64,000 nt of DNA, taken from contig DXVO01000021.1 in assembly GCA_019417325.1 (NCBI GenBank), positions 160,712-224,711 of the forward strand. The letters are read 5' to 3'. Under the pieces are notes generated by a model, which was not told the DNA's origin, did not search any database, and was given only the letters and a program-made list of their open reading frames with translations. A program made the position numbers and the translations under genes. Numbering within the stretch: the stretch's first letter is position 1; every line of letters starts with the position of its first letter. The stretch is from Parabacteroides sp. GTDB taxonomy: Bacteria > Bacteroidota > Bacteroidia > Bacteroidales > Tannerellaceae. Positions 1 to 7,179 of this stretch are shown here, piece after piece.

Positions 1-1087
1 GCAGTTCGCGGATATTGCCTTTCCAGTCGGCAGCTTTTAAGGCCTCTAAAAAGTCGGGAGCCATGCCTTCTACCTGTTTCCCTAACTTGATGGAAAATTG
101 CCGGATAAAAGAGTTTGCCAGCAATTCGATATCTTCTTTCCGTTCCCGCAGAGGGGGGATATGTATCTGGAAGACTGAAAGGCGGTAGTATAAATCTTCG
201 CGGAAGTTTCCGGCTTCGATTTCTTTTTTCAAATCCCGGTTGGTGGCGGATATGACGCGCACATTTACTTTGGTAGGCTTGGTATCGCCGATTTTTATAT
301 ATTCTCCGGCTTCGAGTACACGCAGTAACTTGGCTTGCAATTCAAATGCCATTTCTCCGATTTCATCTAAGAAGATGGTTCCGTTGTCGGCTACCTCAAA
401 CAATCCTTTCTTATCTTTGGTTGCACCGGTGAACGAGCCTGCTTTATGTCCGAACAGTTCGCTTTCCAGCAAATCTTTGCTGAAAGCGGAGCAGTTTACG
501 GCAACAAAAGCCTGGCTTTTTCGCTTACTGGCTTGATGAATGGCTTGTGCGAAAACCTCTTTGCCTGTTCCGGTTTCTCCGGTCAGTAAGACGGTCACAT
601 CTGTGACTGCCACTTTTTGAGCCAGTGAAATGACTTGCTGTATGCCTGCCGATTTTCCTTTTATCATCTCAAAGGAATAGGCTTGGGGGGAATCATCCTT
701 TTTTGTTTTCTCCTTGATATTCATCCGGGCTTTTTCCATGGCGCGGCTGAGGAGCGGTATAATTTTATTATTGTCGTCTCCTTTGGTTATATAGTCGAAA
801 GCCCCGTTCTTAATCGCCTGGACACCATCCGGTATATTTCCGTGTGCTGTCAGTAAAATGACTTCTACCTCCGGATATGATTGTTTGATGGTGGTAACTA
901 AATTTACCCCGTTTCCGTCGGGAAGAAACACATCACACAACACAACCTGGAGGGGGTGTTCCTTTAACTGTTTCAGGGCAGACTGGCAGTTTGCCGCCTG
1001 GAAAACTTCATAACCTTCCAATTCAATGATACGCGAAAGCAATTTGCGTATTTGGGGCTCATCATCTACAATCAATATACTGTCCAT
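1..1087 (-). CDS. NtrC-type sigma-54-dependent response regulator (C-terminus outside window)
   Basis: Read on the minus strand from ATG at 1087 and still open at base 1. An N-terminal receiver begins MDSILIVDDEPQIRK and carries the phospho-acceptor Asp52 in VVLCDVFLPDGNG. It is followed by an AAA+ sigma-54 activation domain with Walker A GETGTGKE, the RpoN-contact loop as GSFTGA (usual form GAFTGA), Walker B GTIFLDEIGE and a PLRERKEDI segment. The DNA-binding Fis-type helix should lie beyond the window edge. Such proteins are phosphorylated by a partner kinase and drive open-complex formation by RpoN holoenzyme. No kinase is visible here, so the target genes cannot be inferred. About 362 codons are present of an expected 440-460. 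Confidence 0.92.
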   Translation of the reverse strand, partial: MDSILIVDDEPQIRKLLSRIIELEGYEVFQAANCQSALKQLKEHPLQVVLCDVFLPDGNGVNLVTTIKQSYPEVEVILLTAHGNIPDGVQAIKNGAFDYITKGDDNNKIIPLLSRAMEKARMNIKEKTKKDDSPQAYSFEMIKGKSAGIQQVISLAQKVAVTDVTVLLTGETGTGKEVFAQAIHQASKRKSQAFVAVNCSAFSKDLLESELFGHKAGSFTGATKDKKGLFEVADNGTIFLDEIGEMAFELQAKLLRVLEAGEYIKIGDTKPTKVNVRVISATNRDLKKEIEAGNFREDLYYRLSVFQIHIPPLRERKEDIELLANSFIRQFSIKLGKQVEGMAPDFLEALKAADWKGNIREL

Positions 1088-1132
1088 ATTCGCTTACTAT
1101 AGAAATATCATAATGGGAGATTCATTCGGCTG

Positions 1133-1140
1133 CAAAAATA
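1133..1140 (-). promoter_or_regulatory. -7 promoter element for the sigma-54 regulator gene
   Basis: The minus strand reads TATTTTTG, matching the Bacteroidales -7 consensus TAnnTTTG, about 45 bases before the ATG at 1087. No convincing -33 TTTG lies at the usual 19-21 base spacing, so the call is tentative. Confidence 0.4.
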
Positions 1141-1259
1141 GTATATATTTATCAAGGACCTCCTATCTTTTTTCATCAAACGCTCATTTCCATAAAATTT
1201 TGAATTTCGAGTAGTTGTATTTCCTTTTATATTTCCTTTTCCTTTTGTAGGGGTTTTTG

Positions 1260-1346
1260 CAACATTAACCGGGGTTATTACTGCATAACCCCTAGTTAAT
1301 GCAACATAACCCCCAGTTAATGTTACATAACCCCTAGTTTTGTTGC
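1260..1346. repeat. Three 21-bp direct repeats plus one inverted copy
   Basis: Units starting CATAACCCC(T/C)AGTT lie at 1284, 1305 and 1326, an exact 21-base period. Just upstream, 1260-1279 (AACATTAACCGGGGTTATT) is a near-inverted copy of the same unit. The repeats lie between the sigma-54 regulator and the cassette array, in a stretch (1088-1639) where no gene is visible. They could be iterated protein-binding sites or a decayed palindromic element; no function is assigned. Confidence 0.7.
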
Positions 1347-1639
1347 ATTAATTCCATGATCAGCATCGACTCCCTCTCTTTCCGGATAGGGTGTCTTTCA
1401 ATTTAAGTTTATGAGCAATCTCTAATCCTTATTATAGCTGTACGGTAATACATTTCATAGTTACGAATCATGTAACAGATCATTGTGTAATAGACTGCGA
1501 AGGATTGTTTTTTATAGAATAGAGGAAAAAACAAACAGATTCCTTTGTGGGTGATTAGACAAAACCGTATTTTTAGAAGCATAATACTGATATTGATGGA
1601 TTATCAGAATGTATATGATAAAAATCAAGATACAATATC

Positions 1640-1752
1640 ATGTCTGACTTAATAAAAAATATGAGAACAACAAAAATGTACGTTTATATAACAGACTCTT
1701 ACGATGTGCAATAAGAAGTAAGTTGGATGATATTTTAGAAGAAGAGATTTAA
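1640..1752 (+). pseudogene. Possible decayed small gene before the cassette array
   Basis: An ATG at 1640 opens a 24-codon frame ending at 1714. A different frame continues through 1752 with protein-like composition (RLLRCAIRSKLDDILEEEI then TAA). One frameshift would join them into a 30-40 codon product. This may be the relic of a lost cassette, since the first array element starts just downstream at about 1771. The evidence is composition only. Confidence 0.2.
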
Positions 1753-1765
1753 TAAGATACTTAGA

Positions 1766-1818
1766 GAAAATAACAGCGAAGCATTAAATGACCGCTGTTA
1801 GCATAACGTTAGCAACTT
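1766..1818 (+). repeat. First junction of the cassette array (attI-like or attC of a lost cassette)
   Basis: The inverted arms TAACAGCG (1771-1778) and CGCTGTTA (1793-1800) are followed by the core CG|TTAGCAACTT, with the inferred exchange point between 1808 and 1809. TTAGCAACTT is the perfect reverse complement of AAGTTGCTAA at the end of cassette 1. This is the only junction with G before TTA; all 14 later ones have A. In integrons the base before the exchange point at the first junction comes from attI and at later ones from attC, so the change fits an entry site. Confidence 0.55.
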
Positions 1819-1837
1819 GGAAATAAAAAAGAAAAAA

Positions 1838-2464
1838 ATGAATAATAATTCAATTCAAACCAATCAAATATGTCCTGTTTGCCATAGCTTTATGATTGAA
1901 GCTCCCAATGGCGTTTGCTCTGTTTGCCATGGTAAACACAAAAAGATGTATGAGCATAGTAGTTTTATGAGCAATGAATGGACTAAAATTTCTCAAAATG
2001 GATTAAGTGCAGTAGAAGTTCTAATTGATATATTGGATAATATTGATGCAGATACAGGTACGGATGCAGATATAATTTGGCATAGACGTAGAGTATATTT
2101 CATGAAAGATATGGTAGAGCAACTTGGTTTAAGCTATTTTGCGCCTGCAACGTCTCAACAAATATTTGATTTTACTCAATCTGCAATAGATTTTTGGAAT
2201 GATAAAATCTCTCATAGAGAGGCAAAAGATAAATATGATAGCATGACAAGAATCCTTCAAAAGAAAGATATTACACAATGGGATTCCAAAAGTTTTCTTC
2301 TTTGGATGATTCAAGAAAGGGAAGATTTTGATTGGATTTGGGATCAATGGTTTGAATGTTTACATAATTGCATACCAGAACGATGTAATGACAATATTTG
2401 GATCAGTCTTTTAGCCCAACATTTTTCAGAAGAAATAAATGCTTGGGTTAATGATGACAATTAA
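1838..2464 (+). CDS. Cassette 1: zinc-ribbon-like hypothetical protein
   Basis: A 208-residue protein of unknown function. The N-terminus carries two CxxC pairs (CPVC then CSVC) spaced like a small zinc knuckle, as in CPCC-type small domains. The remainder is mostly helical and rich in Trp and acidic residues (DFDWIWDQWFECLHN). No signal peptide or membrane segment is seen, so it is probably cytoplasmic. The ATG at 1838 is preferred over an in-frame TTG at 1817, which lies in the recombination core. The stop codon overlaps the cassette end. Its place in an immunity-type array suggests, but does not show, a toxin-neutralising role. Confidence 0.75.
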   Translation: MNNNSIQTNQICPVCHSFMIEAPNGVCSVCHGKHKKMYEHSSFMSNEWTKISQNGLSAVEVLIDILDNIDADTGTDADIIWHRRRVYFMKDMVEQLGLSYFAPATSQQIFDFTQSAIDFWNDKISHREAKDKYDSMTRILQKKDITQWDSKSFLLWMIQEREDFDWIWDQWFECLHNCIPERCNDNIWISLLAQHFSEEINAWVNDDN

Positions 2465-2519
2465 AGTTGCTAACAAACAGCACACCGCCTAAAGCGGCAC
2501 GCTGCCAACCATTATCAAT
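2464..2519 (+). repeat. attC-like element 1
   Basis: Left core AAGTTGCTAAC is followed by an inner stem around CACCGC/GCGG with loop CTAAA and right core CCA|TTATCAAT, exchange point 2511/2512. The left core pairs with the start of cassette 1 and the right core with the end of cassette 2. It belongs to the AACAGC...GGCACGCTGCC subtype together with elements 3 and 10. Confidence 0.8.
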
Positions 2520-2535
2520 CATAAAAAGAAAATAT

Positions 2536-3363
2536 ATGAATATATCAGAATTTAGACAACGATATATAGATGCAATGAAAATGTCAGAAAGGGTGAAAAT
2601 TGCAGAATTGTTCCGACTGGCGGATGATTTGGAAGCTACCAATAAGACGGAAGAGAATTATCGAATTTTGAGCGATATATTCAGTTATTTGTGCTATTAC
2701 ACGAAAGCTTATAATTATCTGTTAGCCGTTGCCAATAACCATAATACTAAGGATGCCAAAAAACTGTATCATCTCAAAGAAAACTCGGAAACAGATGGGA
2801 ATAAATATGGCTTAAAGCGTCCTCGAAAGGTGAAAGACAGTGCTATCAAAATGCCGAACTTCAAGTATTGTTCCAAACCATTGGAAGCTGGATTATTTGA
2901 ACTGGTTGATTCGCCACAGATATGCGACTGCTGCGGGAAAGGAACATCTATAATATATTCCGGTTCTTTTTACAGCGTTGAAGATATAAATGTTCTTTGT
3001 CCGAAATGTATTGCTTCGGGTAAAGCATCAAAAAAATTTAATGGCGAATTTGTAGATTATGCAACTCTTTCCTCTGCAATTTCAGAAGAATACAAAAAAG
3101 AACTATGCTACCGAACACCATCCTACAATGGATGGCAACAAGAATATTGGGTAGACCATTGCGAGGACTTTTGCGAATTTATTGCTTATGTTGGTTGGAA
3201 AGAGATTATAGAAATGGGATTGGAAAACTCTGTTGAGTTCTCTCCTAAAGCTGAAGGTTATTCTGAACATAAAGAATATATCGTCAATGGTGGTTCATGC
3301 CAAGGCTATTTATTTCGTTGTCTAAATTGCAAAAAATATATCCTATATGTGGATTGTGATTAA
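2536..3363 (+). CDS. Cassette 2: CbrC-family (UPF0167) protein with N-terminal extension
   Basis: A 275-residue protein. Residues 1-85 form a helical extension of unknown function. From about residue 108 the sequence follows the CbrC family: PNFKYCSKPLEAGLFE, then CDCCGK, a YSGSFYSVEDIN segment, CPKCIASG and KFNGEF, and finally a C-terminal RCLNCKKYILYVDCD. The Cys pairs suggest bound zinc. Escherichia coli CbrC is linked to colicin E2 tolerance, so a role in bacteriocin or toxin resistance fits the array. The start at ATG 2536 is chosen because upstream in-frame codons lie inside the palindrome. Confidence 0.8.
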   Translation: MNISEFRQRYIDAMKMSERVKIAELFRLADDLEATNKTEENYRILSDIFSYLCYYTKAYNYLLAVANNHNTKDAKKLYHLKENSETDGNKYGLKRPRKVKDSAIKMPNFKYCSKPLEAGLFELVDSPQICDCCGKGTSIIYSGSFYSVEDINVLCPKCIASGKASKKFNGEFVDYATLSSAISEEYKKELCYRTPSYNGWQQEYWVDHCEDFCEFIAYVGWKEIIEMGLENSVEFSPKAEGYSEHKEYIVNGGSCQGYLFRCLNCKKYILYVDCD

Positions 3364-3367
3364 AGAG

Positions 3368-3425
3368 ATTGATAACATGCACCTCAATCATCCAAACGAT
3401 GATTAGCTGCACCCCATTATCGGTC
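3368..3425 (+). repeat. attC-like element 2
   Basis: Left core ATTGATAAC is the perfect complement of the start of cassette 2 (TTATCAAT). The inner stem is AATCATC/GATGATT and the flanks TGCACC/GCTGCA. The right core CCCA|TTATCGGTC has its exchange point at 3416/3417. It shares the TGCACC...GCTGCA subtype with elements 11 and 13. Confidence 0.8.
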
Positions 3426-3446
3426 AAACAATAAAAACAGAAAGGT

Positions 3447-3980
3447 ATGAAACTAAGAGAAGAGATAGAACCAAAGATTGCTCAAGCGGAACAAATATTT
3501 CCACAAGTCTTGAATTTGATTCACGAATATGATAACGCTTGTGATAATGAAGATGATGATAAGTGCGAAGAGGTTGCCCGGCAACTATCCGAATTGACTG
3601 GCAAAGAGATTACAGAGGACGATTTGTTTGAACATTGGGAGGTCGATAGTGACTACCAGATAGCCTTTGGCTTCTCGCTTGCCGAAGCACCTATACTTTC
3701 TTCTCCCTTATCTGAAGAAGAACTATTGGAGATTTTGCGGAGAATGAAAGTGCCTGAACATGAGACCTATTCCGAAATAGATGGAAATGCGCCATATGCA
3801 AATGAAGACCTTTGGTATTCTTTGAATGACTATTACTTCTCTTTATTAAAAAAGAATCTGAAACTGCACAAGAAGTTCAATTTGGCAAACTTGTTCCATA
3901 GCCATTTAATAGATGGCAAATATATAGAATATACACCAAATGAAGTACTTGAAAAAATTTTGAATGTAATGAAAAAATAG
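3447..3980 (+). CDS. Cassette 3: acidic hypothetical protein
   Basis: A 177-residue, strongly acidic, mostly helical protein with a run of Asp/Glu near residue 35 (ACDNEDDDKCEE). It has no signal peptide and no membrane segment, and the family is not recognised. Size and acidity are typical of cytoplasmic immunity proteins that mimic nucleic acid or plug nuclease toxins, but that is analogy only. The stop codon overlaps the left core of the next element. Confidence 0.7.
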   Translation: MKLREEIEPKIAQAEQIFPQVLNLIHEYDNACDNEDDDKCEEVARQLSELTGKEITEDDLFEHWEVDSDYQIAFGFSLAEAPILSSPLSEEELLEILRRMKVPEHETYSEIDGNAPYANEDLWYSLNDYYFSLLKKNLKLHKKFNLANLFHSHLIDGKYIEYTPNEVLEKILNVMKK

Positions 3981-4034
3981 ACCGATAACAAACAGCGTAC
4001 CGCTTAAAACGGCACGCTACCGGACATTACCAAT
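3980..4034 (+). repeat. attC-like element 3
   Basis: Left core GACCGATAAC is a perfect complement of the start of cassette 3. The inner stem AGCGTACCG/CGGCACGCT has loop CTTAAAA. The right core GACA|TTACCAAT has its exchange point at 4026/4027. Confidence 0.8.
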
Positions 4035-4049
4035 AAACAAATAATTGAA

Positions 4050-4337
4050 ATGTTAGATTTTAGCAATACAATGAATAATCATCACTTCGCTTTGAATGAT
4101 GTTGAATTGAGAATATTACAACCTGTCTTTTTGGAGTTTCATGCAAAGACAGGATTGAGTATTGATGAATATGGAGATACAAGATTGATACCTCAAAATC
4201 TTGAATTACTTATTAATTTGGCAAATGATTATATAAAGACGTTAGATAAACAATCAATGAAAATTGTAATAGAGTTTATTAAGAATTTGCGTCCTATGAT
4301 AATAGATAAAAACACAATTTGGGTAAGTGGAGATTGA
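4050..4337 (+). CDS. Cassette 4: small hypothetical protein
   Basis: A 95-residue soluble protein of mixed alpha/beta character with the recognisable stretch FLEFHAKTGLSIDEYGDTRL. No known family is recognised. It is the only gene of its cassette and lacks its own visible promoter, starting 24 bases after the inferred exchange point. Confidence 0.65.
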   Translation: MLDFSNTMNNHHFALNDVELRILQPVFLEFHAKTGLSIDEYGDTRLIPQNLELLINLANDYIKTLDKQSMKIVIEFIKNLRPMIIDKNTIWVSGD

Positions 4338-4340
4338 AAT

Positions 4341-4400
4341 ATTGGTAACAAGAGAATGAACTGCCTTAACGGTCAGTTATTCACAAACCATTAGCAACCT
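4341..4400 (+). repeat. attC-like element 4
   Basis: Left core ATTGGTAAC is a perfect complement of the start of cassette 4. The interior is GAATGAACTG...CAGTTATTC around CTTAACGG. The right core ACCA|TTAGCAACCT has its exchange point at 4390/4391. The interior subtype is shared with element 14. Confidence 0.8.
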
Positions 4401-4415
4401 AAATAACAAAAATAT

Positions 4416-5030
4416 ATGATGAACGAAAGGTTAAAAGCTGAATTTGAAGCATATAAAAACGACTTTGAACTTATAAGGCAACAAATTGAAAAAGAGGTCG
4501 TAAGAAATGAATATTATAAAAGTGAGTTTTATGAACTTACCCCATTCTCTTATCAGCGTAATGGTTTCAAACAAGGGAAGCCTGTAAAACGTCCTGATAC
4601 AATAAAAAGTAGCAAAAATCTTTGTGTATATGGATTTAATGATCAAGCAAAAATAATTGAAGTAAAGGCTGGTTGTTCGATTGAAAATCAATTCTATCAC
4701 ACCTTCCTATTTTATACTGACAATCTTGTGAAAAGTATTCTCTATGATAATGGCAAACATCTGATGAATGTATGTCATTACTTTTTCAAGGATGGAAAGC
4801 TGAATCGGTTGCTACTTTGTGGTAATTATGGTAGCCGTGAAGAGAATTACATCTATGATGGAAATGTCTTGACACATATTGAAATCAAACAGTATAATGA
4901 AGAGGGGGAAAACGCTGGAGGCTTGGTTCACATATTCCAATATCAGGACGATGGGGCTTTAGACTCCATCACCAAATCATTTCCAAATGGATATTCTGAA
5001 ATAATCTATAAAACAAAAAGAGGTTGTTAA
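4416..5030 (+). CDS. Cassette 5: hypothetical protein with repetitive beta-strand pattern
   Basis: A 204-residue soluble protein. The N-terminal 60 residues are helical and charged. The rest alternates short aromatic strands (CHYFFKDGKLNRLLLCGNYG, VHIFQYQDDGALDSITKSF) in a pattern like RHS/YD or MORN-type beta repeats. No family is assigned. The stop codon TAA at 5028-5030 is part of the left recombination core, so the gene and the cassette end have evolved together. Confidence 0.7.
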   Translation: MMNERLKAEFEAYKNDFELIRQQIEKEVVRNEYYKSEFYELTPFSYQRNGFKQGKPVKRPDTIKSSKNLCVYGFNDQAKIIEVKAGCSIENQFYHTFLFYTDNLVKSILYDNGKHLMNVCHYFFKDGKLNRLLLCGNYGSREENYIYDGNVLTHIEIKQYNEEGENAGGLVHIFQYQDDGALDSITKSFPNGYSEIIYKTKRGC

Positions 5031-5078
5031 CAAACAGATGAAACATTTAAGGTGGTTTATCTGCCGGACATTACCAGC
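5021..5078 (+). repeat. attC-like element 5
   Basis: Left core AGGTTGTTAAC matches the complement of the start of cassette 5 at 9 of 10 positions. The right core GACA|TTACCAGC has its exchange point at 5070/5071. The inner arms CAGATGAAAC/GTTTATCTG enclose ATTTAAGGTG. Confidence 0.75.
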
Positions 5079-5099
5079 TATCAGAAATAAGTTAAGAAC

Positions 5100-5237
5100 A
5101 TGAACGTGATTGAACTAATAAGAATGATAAAATATTGGATGTCTGCCAACGATGAAAGCAAGGCTTTAGATAAGTTCTTTATCTTATTTGAGCAATTCTT
5201 AACTGAAAAGGCTGATAACAACCACCTAAACTGCTAA
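5100..5237 (+). CDS. Cassette 6: 45-residue small protein
   Basis: ATG at 5100 to TAA at 5237 encodes MNVIELIRMIKYWMSANDES and onward to LTEKADNNHLNC, a short amphipathic helical peptide. It is the only possible gene in a cassette of just 188 bases. The last nine codons run into the recombination palindrome, so the C-terminus is partly encoded by attC-like DNA. It may be an intact micro-gene or the remnant of a larger cassette gene. The upstream gap and A-rich leader match those of its neighbours. Confidence 0.5.
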   Translation: MNVIELIRMIKYWMSANDESKALDKFFILFEQFLTEKADNNHLNC

Positions 5238-5267
5238 ATGTAGTTAGTTGCAAACCCATTATCTGCC
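5211..5267 (+). repeat. attC-like element 6
   Basis: Left core GCTGATAAC matches the complement of the start of cassette 6 at 7 of 8 positions. The inner arms AACCACCTAAACT and TAGTTAGTTG are imperfect. The right core CCCA|TTATCTGCC has its exchange point at 5258/5259. Confidence 0.75.
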
Positions 5268-5297
5268 AGAATTTATTAATAATAAAATATAGGAACA

Positions 5298-5753
5298 ATG
5301 ATTAGGTATATAGAAAAAGGAGATATATTTCGCATTGACGGTGTGAGAAATTATGCTCACGGTTGTAATTGTGCCGGTGCTATGGGTAAAGGTATTGCCG
5401 TACAATTTAAGGACAAATATCCTGATATGTATCTTGAATATAAACAGTTATGTAAAGATGAGAAGTTCTGTCCCGGAGATGTATTTGATTATGATTATGG
5501 CAACGGGCATATATATAATCTTGGCACTCAAGCAACATGGCGAACACGAGCTAAAATAGAGTATGTCGAGAAGGCAATAGTAAAGATGCTTGAGTTCGCC
5601 AATCGTGATAATGTAACGGCAATAGCTTTACCCGCAATCGGTGCAGGGTTAGGTGGATTAAAATGGGAGGATGTAAAAATTGTTCTTGATAAGGTATCAA
5701 GCAACTATCCCGCTGTCGATTTATATGTCGTGGAAACTTATCAAGGCGAGTAA
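5298..5753 (+). CDS. Cassette 7: macrodomain protein, ADP-ribose binding/hydrolysing
   Basis: A 151-residue single macrodomain. The ADP-ribose loops are HGCNCAGAMGKGIAVQFK near residue 22 and ALPAIGAGLGGLKW near residue 110, with YNLGTQATW between. The GxGIAxQFK form resembles TARG1/DarG-type macrodomains, which bind or remove ADP-ribose from DNA or protein. Known DarG proteins neutralise DarT toxins, so this gene may reverse modification by an ADP-ribosylating toxin delivered by a rival. A metabolic role (ADP-ribose 1''-phosphate phosphatase) is the alternative. A second, diverged macrodomain gene occupies cassette 11. Confidence 0.88.
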   Translation: MIRYIEKGDIFRIDGVRNYAHGCNCAGAMGKGIAVQFKDKYPDMYLEYKQLCKDEKFCPGDVFDYDYGNGHIYNLGTQATWRTRAKIEYVEKAIVKMLEFANRDNVTAIALPAIGAGLGGLKWEDVKIVLDKVSSNYPAVDLYVVETYQGE

Positions 5754-5754
5754 C

Positions 5755-5815
5755 GGCAGATAACAAGCGGATCAATCTCCTAAAAGGTCGATTATTCGTC
5801 GAACATTATCTGCAT
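5755..5815 (+). repeat. attC-like element 7
   Basis: Left core GGCAGATAAC is a perfect complement of the start of cassette 7. The interior AAGCGGAT...CTCC/AAAGG...ATTATTCGTC is almost the same as in element 8. The right core AACA|TTATCTGCAT has its exchange point at 5805/5806. Confidence 0.8.
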
Positions 5816-5828
5816 AAAAATACAAAAT

Positions 5829-6719
5829 ATGAATGATAGGTTATTCAAAATATTAAAGAAAGTGTATTTCAAAAAGAAATACATCAAAGATGAAAAAGGC
5901 TATCTCCGTGAAATTGATTGCGGAGATAAGTTTGATTGTGATACAAAGACAATTCATTATGCAACAAATAACTTAACTCCTGCCGAATATGCTTATCTTA
6001 TAGAGTCTGGTTATCCTGTAAATGAGGTCGTTCATTTAACACACAACCAATGTATTGAAAAATACAAGTTCGTTTTGCAGAACGAAAATATAAGCCTAAG
6101 AAGCTGTTTGTCTACCTTTGTTTGTGGATTTGGGAGTTTCCCAAGGGGCAGACAGCCGATTCTAAGTTATTTGTTTGCAAGAGCCGTTCCTATCCACAAT
6201 TTTGTTGGAGATGGGTGCTGTCCGATTTGCTCAATTAAGGTAAATAACTGGTTGCAACGTGGAGAAGAAATCTTCAGGTTATATTATGGCTATGCGTGGA
6301 ATGAAGGTTGGGACGCTTATGTAATAGACTTGGAAGAATTTTCCAAATTGCCACTATGCGAACCGACTGAAAATGACATTACGGTTTTTCGTACTCTTAT
6401 TGATTACATTCGTAATGCTCCAGCAGAAGAAACACCTGGTAAGTTGGAACAAAGAATAAGAGCGGCAAAGATTATTCCCGGTTATGAAAAATATCGTTTT
6501 CGAGGTCAACTTATGGCACTTGCAGAACTTGGTATCATGCCAAATCCATATATAAAGCCTCTATTTGAAGGCTTTACACCGTTTGAAAAAAGATGTCATA
6601 TGAGTGATAAAGTTACGACCAATTTCAGGTCTGATATAATCTTACCGCTTTCCGGATGGCGGGGAAGTAATCCCATAAATGAGGAACGGCTCAATGAATT
6701 ATTTGGAGATATTATGTAA
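5829..6719 (+). CDS. Cassette 8: hypothetical protein, 296 residues
   Basis: A soluble protein rich in aromatic residues, with conserved-looking blocks FVCGFGSFPRGRQPILSYLF (about 97-116) and GDGCCPICSIKVNNW (about 126-140), the latter a CCxxC group that might bind metal. An IRAAKIIPGYEKYRFRGQLM segment lies near the C-terminus. No signal peptide or membrane helix is present and the family is not recognised. It is the largest gene in the array. Confidence 0.7.
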   Translation: MNDRLFKILKKVYFKKKYIKDEKGYLREIDCGDKFDCDTKTIHYATNNLTPAEYAYLIESGYPVNEVVHLTHNQCIEKYKFVLQNENISLRSCLSTFVCGFGSFPRGRQPILSYLFARAVPIHNFVGDGCCPICSIKVNNWLQRGEEIFRLYYGYAWNEGWDAYVIDLEEFSKLPLCEPTENDITVFRTLIDYIRNAPAEETPGKLEQRIRAAKIIPGYEKYRFRGQLMALAELGIMPNPYIKPLFEGFTPFEKRCHMSDKVTTNFRSDIILPLSGWRGSNPINEERLNELFGDIM

Positions 6720-6720
6720 C

Positions 6721-6787
6721 ATTGTAGATGACAAGCGGATAAATCTCCTACAAGGGCGATTATTCGCCAATCATCATTAGCATCGAA
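6721..6787 (+). repeat. attC-like element 8
   Basis: Left core ATTGTAGATGAC is a weakened match (8 of 11) to the complement of the start of cassette 8. The interior resembles element 7. The right core ATCA|TTAGCATCG has its exchange point at 6776/6777. Confidence 0.7.
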
Positions 6788-6799
6788 TTAATAAATAAA

Positions 6800-7177
6800 A
6801 TGAAGAAGCATACCAATAAAGGCATAAGACCGGAAGAAAATACAAAGGCTGATTTATTTCCTTTGAGATATTTCAATTTTGCTTTAGAAAATGTACAAAA
6901 AGCGGAAGAGAGTTTAAAGGTATTAGATTACGATGATGGTTGTCAGTATTTACTTGTAAATCTTGATATGTTAATCACAATCTGCAAGAAATATCCAACA
7001 ACAGCCTCAATGGGGATTTATCGCCTAAATCGCAAGCAGCTTAAAGAAACATTTTATGAATGGTGGGAAAGGAATGAGAAAAAAATACCCTTAAAGTATC
7101 GTGCCGGAATAAAAGAAACAGCAGATAAACTTTTTAACGAATTGACAGAAATAAAAAGTTGGGCAAAATCAGAATAG
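6800..7177 (+). CDS. Cassette 9, first gene: helical hypothetical protein
   Basis: A 125-residue charged, helical protein (RYFNFALENVQKAEESLKVL, YEWWERNEKK) with no recognised family. It is followed two bases later by the Imm51-like gene inside the same cassette, so the two probably form a translationally linked pair. No signal peptide is present. Confidence 0.7.
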   Translation: MKKHTNKGIRPEENTKADLFPLRYFNFALENVQKAEESLKVLDYDDGCQYLLVNLDMLITICKKYPTTASMGIYRLNRKQLKETFYEWWERNEKKIPLKYRAGIKETADKLFNELTEIKSWAKSE

Positions 7178-7179
7178 CT

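Noticed and set aside
2129..2347. Antisense 72-codon frame in cassette 1
   Set aside because: Runs against the uniform plus orientation of the array and lacks an initiation context or domain.
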